Assembly: GCA_016286055.1 (NCBI GenBank) | Contig: JAEERW010000017.1 | Span: 1-50,460 of the forward strand | Source: Bacteroidales bacterium | Lineage (GTDB): Bacteria; Bacteroidota; Bacteroidia; Bacteroidales; UBA3824 | DNA: 50,460 bases | Direction of reading: 5' to 3' | Shown: piece after piece, positions 36,676 to 45,300 of the stretch | Position numbering within the stretch: the stretch's first letter is position 1 | Layout of the letters: every line of letters starts with the position of its first letter | Translations under genes and position numbers: made by a program | The notes under the pieces: generated by a model | The model's input: only the letters and a program-made list of their open reading frames with translations | What the model was told of the DNA's origin: nothing | Database searches by the model: none

Positions 36676-38994
36676 ATGAAAAGTAACCTTTTGTTTGTAT
36701 TTTTTACTGTTTTGTTTGTATCATTTTCTGCTATGTCGAACGCTCAAAAGGTGGGTGTTGTGCTTAGCGGCGGTGGAGCCAAGGGTCTTGCTCATATTGG
36801 CGTTATCAAGGCTTTGGAAGAAAATTCAATCCCCATAGATTATGTAACAGGAACAAGTATGGGTAGCATTGTAGGTGCTTTGTATTCAATAGGTTATACT
36901 ACTGACGAAATGGTGGCTTTGTTTCATTCCAAAGAGTTTTCGATGTGGCTCAACGGCGAAACCGACATTTCGCTCAAATATTTTTTTATGCAGGAAGACC
37001 TCTCTGCCGAATGGCTTCGTCTTCGACTCAACCGCGACACTGTGGTTAAAGCATATCTTCCTACTGGCATTGTATCTGGCTATCAGATGGACTTTGCTTT
37101 TATGCAAATTATGGGTAGGGGCGAGGCTGCTGCCAATTACAATTTCGACAGCCTTATGGTGCCTTTTCGATGCGCTGCCTCCGATATTTACGCTAAAAAG
37201 TCTGTGATTTTTAAAAATGGAAATCTTAGCAAGGCTGTTCGTTCTTCGATGGCTATTCCGCTATATTTTAAGCCTGTGAAATACGAAAACGGTTTGCTTT
37301 ATGATGGCGGTATCTACAACAATTTCCCTATCAACGCTATGGAAAATGATTTCAATCCTGATTATATTATAGGTGTGCAAGTAAGCGACAACAACGAAAA
37401 CCCATCGGAAGACGACCTTATGATGCAGATTTTTAATATGACAATGGATCGTAGCGACTATTCTATTCCTGAGGGCAAGGGATTGATGATAATTCCTGAT
37501 GTGTTGAGTATCAGTACACTGGATTTTTCAAAGGCTGATGAGATTATTCTCAAAGGCTATGTTGCCGCTATGGAGAAAATGCCCGAAATTCGTGAGGCTG
37601 TAAAGCGTCGTGAAGATTCCACTATAGTGCAGGCTAAGCGCAACGATTTTAAGCAAAAAATGCCTGAGTTTTATTTCGACAATGTGAATATTTCTGGATT
37701 AAAACGCGCTCACAGTAAGTATGTTACAGGTCTTTTCCGCCGTTGGAGCAATACCCCTCGCGGACTCAATTCCACTCGTAGGTATTTTTACCGCCTTGTG
37801 GCTGACCCTACGTTAGACAAAATTTATCCCACTTCTACATACGATTCTATTTCGGGCTATTATTCTCTCAATCTTGATGTTACCCGAAGCAAGAACATCA
37901 GCGCAAAAATCGGCGGCACTATTTCATCATCGTCAACATCGCAGATGTACTTAGAGCTGGAGCATCTCTTTTTTGGGCAAGTTCCTATCAGATTTTGGGG
38001 TAATGGCTATTTTGGACGTTTTTACAACGCTGGCAAGGTGGCGATGAGGTCTTATTTTACTTATCCGAGCCTCTTTTATTTGGAGGCAGGTTTGCAGCTC
38101 GACCATTGGAACTTTATGGAGGCTAATCCCGACATTCTCTTTATCGACACCCGCAACGCTATGATGATTAAGCAAGATGGCGAGTTTTATGCTAATCTCG
38201 GACTTCCTATCGGTATGTCGGGCAAAGTTACCATGGGTCCTGCAATGGGTGTATACCGTCAGCAATATTATCTCAATAAACAATTTAGTTCTACCGACAA
38301 GTTAGATAAGTCGCTTCTTGAATATGGGGGTGCACACATCACTTTTGAGCATACTACCCTCGACAACCGTATGTATCCCACCAAAGGCTCTGAATTGTTT
38401 TTAAGAGCAAAGGGCACTTCGCTTTCCGAAAAATTTCAGCAAGGCACATCCGCCGAGCAACTAATCACCGCCGACGGCGAATCAAAATACTTTTGGGATC
38501 TTACCTTAAACTACAAAAACTATCTTCTGCACAAAGGGCGCGTTACATTTCCAATATCGTTGGAATTTAATTTCAGCCGCCACGATACACTTTCTAATTC
38601 TATGTCCGACCTTCTGGCAACCAATGCATACCGCCCCACGCCTTACACACAGACTGTTATTTTTGAGGATTTCCGTTCCAACAAATATGCAGCTGGAAGT
38701 ATTGGTGTGCTGGTAAGGGTGTATAGCAATCTGCACCTCTTGTTAGATGCTCATGTTTTTCAACCTTATCAAAAAGATTTTTTGATGTCCGACGATAAAG
38801 GCAATTATTACACCGAGCGCCGTGAAAGATTTTCTGGACGCGATTATTTCTGCAACGCCACTTTGTTTTACAATACATTTGTTGGACCTTTGGCGTTGAA
38901 TATCAGGTATATGCCTCATGGTAATTCGCATTTTTATTTTATGTTTAATATAGGATATATGATTTATAACAAAAACTGGTGGGATAGGAATTAA
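36676..38994 (+). CDS. Patatin phospholipase with C-terminal outer-membrane barrel (type Vd-like)
   Basis: Protein of 772 residues with a signal peptide (to about SNAQ, residue 24). The patatin domain (about 25-300) has the oxyanion loop SGGGAKG (31-37), nucleophile S61 in GTSMG and D210 in YDGGIYNNFP, so the Ser-Asp dyad is intact. A POTRA-like segment (about 330-400, with FYFDNVNISGLKRAHSKYV) and a BamA/Omp85-type beta-barrel (about 410-772, many alternating aromatic strands, ending in LNIRYMPHGNSHFYFMFNIG and a final Asn) follow. This is the plan of PlpD-like autotransporters and of common Bacteroidota patatins. It should act on lipids at the outer membrane. It is the third gene of the caspase-like row. 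Confidence 0.92.
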   Translation: MKSNLLFVFFTVLFVSFSAMSNAQKVGVVLSGGGAKGLAHIGVIKALEENSIPIDYVTGTSMGSIVGALYSIGYTTDEMVALFHSKEFSMWLNGETDISLKYFFMQEDLSAEWLRLRLNRDTVVKAYLPTGIVSGYQMDFAFMQIMGRGEAAANYNFDSLMVPFRCAASDIYAKKSVIFKNGNLSKAVRSSMAIPLYFKPVKYENGLLYDGGIYNNFPINAMENDFNPDYIIGVQVSDNNENPSEDDLMMQIFNMTMDRSDYSIPEGKGLMIIPDVLSISTLDFSKADEIILKGYVAAMEKMPEIREAVKRREDSTIVQAKRNDFKQKMPEFYFDNVNISGLKRAHSKYVTGLFRRWSNTPRGLNSTRRYFYRLVADPTLDKIYPTSTYDSISGYYSLNLDVTRSKNISAKIGGTISSSSTSQMYLELEHLFFGQVPIRFWGNGYFGRFYNAGKVAMRSYFTYPSLFYLEAGLQLDHWNFMEANPDILFIDTRNAMMIKQDGEFYANLGLPIGMSGKVTMGPAMGVYRQQYYLNKQFSSTDKLDKSLLEYGGAHITFEHTTLDNRMYPTKGSELFLRAKGTSLSEKFQQGTSAEQLITADGESKYFWDLTLNYKNYLLHKGRVTFPISLEFNFSRHDTLSNSMSDLLATNAYRPTPYTQTVIFEDFRSNKYAAGSIGVLVRVYSNLHLLLDAHVFQPYQKDFLMSDDKGNYYTERRERFSGRDYFCNATLFYNTFVGPLALNIRYMPHGNSHFYFMFNIGYMIYNKNWWDRN

Positions 38995-39027
38995 TGTTTT
39001 TTTTCTTGGAAATATCAAAGGTTAGTT

Positions 39028-39035
39028 TAATTTTG
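39028..39035 (+). promoter_or_regulatory. -7 box for the acyltransferase/ligase pair
   Basis: TAATTTTG followed by CACCG, a perfect TAnnTTTG. Transcription near 39042 gives a 41-base leader to the ATG at 39083. The -33 region is weak. Confidence 0.55.
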
Positions 39036-39082
39036 CACCGCGGTTTTTTATAAAATCATTTGAATCTTTAGTGAATAGAGCA

Positions 39083-40234
39083 ATGGATACAAACGAAACT
39101 GAATTTGACACAATACGTCCGTTTTACGACAGCGAAGTAAAAGCGGCAGTTGAAAGGCTGGTGGTAGAACCGGGATTCCTTAAAACATTGGAGTATTTTT
39201 TCCCCACCGCGCCTATCGACCGTACTATTCAGATGCTGAAATCGTTGAGGACTGTGCGAGAATTTCAAGATAGGTTTATTGGTGTTTTAGTTCAGGCTAT
39301 TACCGACAAGTATATCACCGAGCTAACATTCACGGGCTTGGAGAATGTCCCCGAAAACAAGGGATACCTTATCGTATCCAACCACCGCGACATTATTCTT
39401 GACTCTGCACTTCTTAACACTTATTTCCTGCAGCACAACCACAGCACTTCTGAAATCGCAATCGGCAGCAATCTCCTTATTCTCCCTTGGATTACCGACC
39501 TTGTAAAACTCAACCGCACTTTTGTGGTAAAACGTAACATTCCTGTAAAAGAGCAGTACGATGCGTCGCTTCTTCTGTCGAAATATATCCGACACACCAT
39601 TCTGGAGAAAAACACATCTATATGGATAGCACAGCGCGAGGGTCGCACAAAAGACGGCAACGACAAAACTCAGGGCGCTCTCCTCAAAATGTTCAATATG
39701 TCTGTTTCGGGCGACGTGCTGCCCAATCTTGCCGAGCTCAACATTGTGCCTATGACCATATCTTACGAGTACGACCCAGTGGACATCTACAAGGTGAAGG
39801 AGCGTTACAACAAGATGGTTGACAAGGATTTTAAAAAGAGCAAGCGCGACGACGTGATGGGTATGCGCTACGGTATCACCTGCAACAAGGGTAGAGTTAA
39901 CATCTGCCTTGGCAAACCTATCAACAGCGAACTGCTTAATCTACCCAAAGCTCCTAACAAGAATGTGCAATACGATGAGGCCGCCCACTTTATCGACACC
40001 AGAATTTACGAAGGATACATTCTTTACCCCATCAACTACGTGAGCGCCGATATGCTGTCGGGAACAAACACTTATTCTGAACATTATACCGAAGAAGATA
40101 AAAAAGCTGTTTCGGATTATTTCGACAATCAGTCAAAATTCTTTGAGGGCGATGTGGCTTTGCAGCGCAAAATGCTGATGGAGATTTACGCCAATCCTGT
40201 TATTAATTATTCGTCAATTTTAGCTACTAAATAA
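39083..40234 (+). CDS. PlsC-like acyltransferase
   Basis: Protein of 383 residues in the glycerol-3-phosphate/lysophosphatidate acyltransferase superfamily. It has a block-I-like NHRDIILDSALL segment, WIAQREGRTKDGNDKTQG as the EGxR-type block III, and a long C-terminal region not present in small PlsC proteins. The catalytic His is followed by Asp at +6 rather than the usual +5, as I recall for this Bacteroidota subfamily. It probably adds an acyl chain to a phospholipid precursor in the inner membrane, but the acceptor is unknown. ATG 39083 is preferred over GTG 39071 because it is the stronger codon; both fit the transcript. paaK starts 9 bases after its stop. Confidence 0.85.
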   Translation: MDTNETEFDTIRPFYDSEVKAAVERLVVEPGFLKTLEYFFPTAPIDRTIQMLKSLRTVREFQDRFIGVLVQAITDKYITELTFTGLENVPENKGYLIVSNHRDIILDSALLNTYFLQHNHSTSEIAIGSNLLILPWITDLVKLNRTFVVKRNIPVKEQYDASLLLSKYIRHTILEKNTSIWIAQREGRTKDGNDKTQGALLKMFNMSVSGDVLPNLAELNIVPMTISYEYDPVDIYKVKERYNKMVDKDFKKSKRDDVMGMRYGITCNKGRVNICLGKPINSELLNLPKAPNKNVQYDEAAHFIDTRIYEGYILYPINYVSADMLSGTNTYSEHYTEEDKKAVSDYFDNQSKFFEGDVALQRKMLMEIYANPVINYSSILATK

Positions 40235-40243
40235 AACCTACTA

Positions 40244-41554
40244 ATGGACACCGAAAAATATTATCAACCAGAAATTGAGACTATGAGCCGTCCTGATTTG
40301 GAGAAGCTCCAAGTTGAAAGGCTCAAAAAGACTATTGAGATTGCCATGAAATCGCCTTTCTATGGCAAACTTTACAAAGAAAAAGGCATATCGCCCGACA
40401 CCATCAAAACCATCGACGATATCCGTCGTTTGCCTTTTACCACCAAGGAAGACCTTCGTGGCAACTATCCGTTCGGGCTTGTGGCAGCCGACATGAAAGA
40501 CCTCGTGCGTTTGCACTCGTCGAGCGGCACCACTGGCAACCCCACTGTGATTGTTCATACTCAACACGACCTTGACTGTTGGGCAAACCGCATCGCACGC
40601 TGCCTTTATATGGTGGGCGTTAGAAATACCGATGTTTTTCAAAACTCGTCGGGCTACGGTATGTTTACTGGCGGTCTCGGATTCCAGTATGGTGCCGAAA
40701 AACTCGGCTGCCTTACAGTTCCCGCTGCCGCAGGCAACTCGCTCCGTCAAATCAAGTTTATTAAAGATTTTGGCACTACAGTTATCCACGCTATACCAAG
40801 CTATGCATCAAGGCTTTACGAAGTGTTCAAAGATGAAGGTCTCGACCCGAAGAAAGATACCAATCTCAAAATATTTGTTATTGGAGCAGAGCCTCACACC
40901 GACGAACAGCGCAAACGTATCGAAGAGAAGTTTGGCGTAAAGGCTTATAACAGTTTTGGTATGAGCGAGATGAGCGGTCCCGGTGTGGCTTTTGAATGTC
41001 CCGAACAAAACGGTATGCACGTTTGGGAGGATTGCTACATAGTAGAAATCGTCAACCCCGACACTCTTGAACCTGTTGCTGATGGCGAGATAGGGGAGAT
41101 GGTTATCACCTCTATCGACCGCACTGGTATGCCTCTTATCCGCTACCGCAGCCGCGACCTTACCCGCTTTATTCCTGGTGAATGTCCATGCGGACGTACT
41201 CACCGCCGTTTAGACCGTTTCCGCGGACGCACCGACGATATGCTTATTTTAAAGGGTGTGAATATTTTCCCAATGCAGATTGAGAAGATTTTGATGGATT
41301 ACAAGCAGCTCTCTACCGATTTCCTTATTACCCTCCAAACCACCGACGACAACGACGAGATGATTATTGAGGTGGAAATCAACGAACTGCTCAGCGACAG
41401 CTATCAGGATCTTGAAAAACTCAACAAAGCCGTTACACGGGCACTGAAAGATGAGATTCTCATTACCCCGAAAGTTAAGTTCGTGGCAAAGGGTTCTCTC
41501 CCGCGCTCCGAAGGCAAAGCTGTTAGGGTTAAAGACTTGAGAAAGAAATTTTAA
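40244..41554 (+). CDS. paaK: Phenylacetate-CoA ligase-like enzyme
   Basis: AMP-forming acyl-CoA ligase of 436 residues. The phosphate-binding loop SSSGTTGNPT, the acyl-adenylate motif SFGMSEMSGPGVAFECP, the YRSRDLTRF hinge region and the GRTDDMLILKGVNIFPMQIE segment match PaaK. In Bacteroidota such ligases often activate aryl acids made from aromatic amino acids, usually near indolepyruvate oxidoreductase genes, which are absent here. Aromatic substrate is inferred from the family only. It follows the acyltransferase after 9 bases and is closed by a strong terminator. Confidence 0.92.
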   Translation: MDTEKYYQPEIETMSRPDLEKLQVERLKKTIEIAMKSPFYGKLYKEKGISPDTIKTIDDIRRLPFTTKEDLRGNYPFGLVAADMKDLVRLHSSSGTTGNPTVIVHTQHDLDCWANRIARCLYMVGVRNTDVFQNSSGYGMFTGGLGFQYGAEKLGCLTVPAAAGNSLRQIKFIKDFGTTVIHAIPSYASRLYEVFKDEGLDPKKDTNLKIFVIGAEPHTDEQRKRIEEKFGVKAYNSFGMSEMSGPGVAFECPEQNGMHVWEDCYIVEIVNPDTLEPVADGEIGEMVITSIDRTGMPLIRYRSRDLTRFIPGECPCGRTHRRLDRFRGRTDDMLILKGVNIFPMQIEKILMDYKQLSTDFLITLQTTDDNDEMIIEVEINELLSDSYQDLEKLNKAVTRALKDEILITPKVKFVAKGSLPRSEGKAVRVKDLRKKF

Positions 41555-41575
41555 GAGTATTATTTTTTTTGAAAG

Positions 41576-41606
41576 CGGCGTGTAATCTTGCACGCCGTTT
41601 TTTTTT
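41576..41606 (+). terminator. Terminator after paaK
   Basis: CGGCGTG (41576-41582) pairs with CACGCCG (41591-41597) around an 8-base loop, followed by nine T. Confidence 0.9.
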
Positions 41607-41716
41607 GAAAAAAAATAAAAAAAAATTGGAAAAATCGATTCGACAATTCAAAAACTTTCTTAAATTGCAGAAAAAAATAAAATTCATTTTTTAACACTAA
41701 AAATTTTTCACCTATT

Positions 41717-42325
41717 ATGGAAGGATTAAAAGTTGACGGTCGTATGAAAGTTAAGACCTTAAAAGAAAACTTCAAAAAGTGCTTTGGCTATACATTGAGA
41801 GTTTACAACACTCAAAACCATTTTGTTGACGAGGATCTCATTCTTGCCAATGTTCGTCAAGACGACGACAAGAAAACTGGTGAGTTCTCTATCAATCCAG
41901 AGTGGAGAATCGACGAATTTGAAAAAGAGTTTATGGATGTGTTTGCAATCAAAGTTCAGGTTGCTACCGAAGACGATTCAGCACTAGCCGACAACGCTCT
42001 TAAAGTTATCTCTGGCAAGTCGCTCAAAGTAGACGGAAGAATGAAAGTAAAAACTCTTCGCGAGGCTTTCAAAGATACTTATGGATTCTGTCTCAAAGTA
42101 TACAACACTCAAAACCACTTTGTTGACGACGACCTCTTGCTCTGCAATGTTCGTCAGGATGCCGAGGCTGCTAAAACGGGTGAAACTACTATCGACCCCA
42201 CTTGGACTATAGATGAGTTTGAAAAGAACTTTATGGCAAATTACGGCATAAAGATACAAGTTTATACTCCCGATGAGTCAAAACTTGCCGACAACAACAT
42301 CAAGTTGTTCTGGGGTATCAACTAA
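41717..42325 (+). CDS. Unknown protein made of two tandem ~90-residue repeats
   Basis: Protein of 202 residues without signal peptide or membrane helix. Residues 4-93 and 103-193 are copies of one unit: both begin LKVDGRMKVKTL, share VYNTQNHFVD, NVRQD, IDEFEK and end in LADN. Spacing is 99 residues (297 bases). The two DNA copies differ widely at third codon positions, so the duplication is old. It is acidic and probably cytosolic. It stands alone between terminators; the 162-base gap before it is very A/T-rich and holds only a poor -7 candidate (TAAATTGC, 41661). Family and function not recognised. Confidence 0.8.
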   Translation: MEGLKVDGRMKVKTLKENFKKCFGYTLRVYNTQNHFVDEDLILANVRQDDDKKTGEFSINPEWRIDEFEKEFMDVFAIKVQVATEDDSALADNALKVISGKSLKVDGRMKVKTLREAFKDTYGFCLKVYNTQNHFVDDDLLLCNVRQDAEAAKTGETTIDPTWTIDEFEKNFMANYGIKIQVYTPDESKLADNNIKLFWGIN

Positions 42326-42351
42326 TTTTTTTGTTTGACTTTTTTTTATTT

Positions 42352-42386
42352 CCGCATATCTGTTTTGTTGCAGATATGCGGTTTTT
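42352..42386 (+). terminator. Terminator of the tandem-repeat protein gene
   Basis: CCGCATATCTG (42352-42362) pairs perfectly with CAGATATGCGG (42371-42381) around an 8-base loop, followed by five T. It ends just before the 3' end of the convergent BspA-like gene; on that strand the tail is A-rich, so it serves the plus strand. Confidence 0.88.
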
Positions 42387-42387
42387 G

Positions 42388-45300
42388 TTATAGGGATATT
42401 TTCCATTTAGAGCCGCCAATATGTATCACATAGATACCGCTTTTTAGCGATGTGCAGAAATGTGATGTATTGCAGTCGATGGTTTTGATCAACCTTCCTG
42501 AAAGGTCGTAGATGCGTATTTTGCGGCCTTCGGCATTTTCTACATAAAGAGTTTTTCCGTATCCCCATACTTTTACGCCATTTGCGTCAACTGTAGAAAC
42601 TGGTGTTGGATTTAGAATCAACTGTATTGTGTATGAAAAGTCAAGGTCATAAATTTTGCCGTTGACAGTGGCTTTGCCTGCTGTTTCCATGTCGGGTTCT
42701 ATGAGCGTTACATTTGATGCCGACAAATTGAATGTATCTTTCTTGCCCACGCCGTAGGTCATAATGATGTAGCCGTTGTTTTGCAATGTGTTGCCGGTGA
42801 AATATGCTTTCTTAAAGCCGTCAATTTTAATTTCTACCACAAAAGATTTTTTGCTGAGCTCTTCAAAAGTGGAAAGGCAGGGGAGGGTGAGCTCTGCCAT
42901 TGTAGACACTGTTTGAGTGTTGCCCGGAGTCCAATATTTATCATCGAAATTGCTTGCAAAATCTGTTGATGCGCCTTCAAGATAGTTTGTAGGCGACACA
43001 AGATTGTCGGGGAAGTTGCTACCAGCCACAGCTCCCAACTTGGTGAATTCGGTAAAGAATCTGCAGTTTTTCAACGAACCGTTGTTAACGCCGCATATCG
43101 TACCCACTTTTGAATCTCCGCTTGAATATCCGTATGTTAATACCGATGATATGGTGCCTGAATTTTTACCAGCTATTGTGCCAATGTTTTCGTCACCCGA
43201 TGCTTCGCCTTCAAATAGGCAGTTTGTTATTTTGCTGTTTTTAAGATTGCTGCCAGCTAAGCCGCCGATATTGTTTTTGCCTTTTGCTCCGCCTTGAACG
43301 TAGCAGTTTGATATTGTTCCCTGGTTGTTGCCGCAAACGATACCGCAGTTGGATTGTCCTATGATATACGAATCGGTGATGGCGAGATTTTTGACTGTGC
43401 CTTTAAGTGTTTGAAATAATCCAGCGTTGGCAAGTGTGGTGTCGTTGATGTATATTCCGCTGATGGTGTGTCCGTTGCCCTCGAATGTGCCTTCGTATAC
43501 TGTATTGCGGTTGAGCGTGCGGTATTTGCCGGTATAGCAGTTGGGATACCATTGTTCAAGTTCAGCGGTTTTATTGTCGTGAACCCTTGCCACTACGTTG
43601 GTATTGCACACAATGTCGGCAGTTAGTTTTCCTTTGGCTTTTTGGTTTGCTGTTTGTGAAACGTGCTCGATAAACCAATATAGCTGATCTTTGGTGGCAA
43701 TTTCGTAGTAGCCAGATTTGTCGATAGCAATGGATGTTGTAGCCTTTATTGATGAAGTGTGCTCAAGGTCAATGATTTTTAATGAGTATGTGTTGCCATC
43801 TTGTACAAGTTGGTCAGATACGTCTTGTCCGTTGACGTAGACCTTAAGTTCAAAATCTTTTTTCACTGTAAATATTATGGTGCTGTCTAAAAGCACGTCG
43901 TGACGTTGGTTGGTGGTGCATCCAAAGTCTGTGGTAATGTCTACCAAATACAATGGTTGGATAATGTCTTTGTATAGCCCCCAGTTTTCATCATTTTTGT
44001 ATTTGTCGATGGCGCTGATAGGCACGTAGATTGTAGTAATTTTGTCGCATTTGTCAAACGACTTGACGCCAAGTTGAGTGTTTTCGCCTTTTACAATAGC
44101 TTGTTTTAAAATCCAACATCCGTAAAAGGCGCTGTCGCCTATGGTTGTGAGCGTTGATGGAAATTCTATGTACTCCAACGTACGGTTGTTGGCAAATGCT
44201 GCAGTGCCTATGCTTTTGATGTTGTCGGGCAACGTAATGTCGGTCATATACGAGCAATCTGTAAATGCGTAAGGCGCGATGCTTTCTATTTGAGGCGGAA
44301 TCTCTATAGTGAGCAGATGGTGGCAACCTTGAAAAATTCCCTTGTTTATGGCTTCGAGGTTTTGTGTAAGATTTATCGTTGTAAGTGCATCGCAATTGGC
44401 AAAGGCGTATTGTTCTATTTGGGTTACGCTTTCGGGCAATTTGAGCGTTTTAAGTTTTACGCAATTTCCAAAAGTGAATTCGTGTATGGCGGTTAACTTT
44501 TCAGGTATGTTGATGGTAGTGAGTTTTTTGCAGTTTTCAAATGCCGATTTGCCTATGTAGCCTACAGTTTCGGGAAGTTTTACCTTGGTTATCATAGTGC
44601 AGTTAGCAAAGCATTTGTCGGCGAGCGAAGTTACTGCGTATTTTTTGTCGTTGAATGTTACAGTGTCGGGGATTATTATTTCTGGTGTTGTCGACTCGTA
44701 TCCAAATATCTGCACCAAAAGGTTGTCAAAATCTGTTATGCGGTAGAATATGCCGTTGAGCAAAAAACTTTTGCCGTCGTTTTTGAGCGGTCGCATATTG
44801 TTGGCATATATCGACCAGTTTTGTGCAATTTTGTATTCTGCGAGTCTCGATTCAGGAACATATATTTTGTATGCGGAGGCTATCGACGAAAAACCGCTTT
44901 GACCTAATGTACAGTATTCGCTGTATAGCACTATCAAATTGAGACTTTCGCATTCGTAAAATGCTTTTTCTCCTATTTTTTTTACGGTTTTTGGAATATC
45001 TACCACCTTGATTCTTTTGCAACTATAGAATGCGTGAGAGCCAATCTCAGTTAGATTCGGTGGAAATGTTATGCTGTCTAACACATGGCAGTTGTTGAAT
45101 GTGTAGTCGGGTATTTTGGTGATGGATTCGGGGATGTTGATGTTTTCTAATTTTGAGCAGCCTGCAAACGCTCCTTTGTTTATGGTTTGCAAACTTTCGG
45201 GCAGTTCCATTCGTGCAATTTTAGTGCAGTTGGCAAATGAATATTCTCCTATTGAGGTCAACTGGTTGTGGAGAGTTACGTTGGCAAGCGTTGTGCAACC

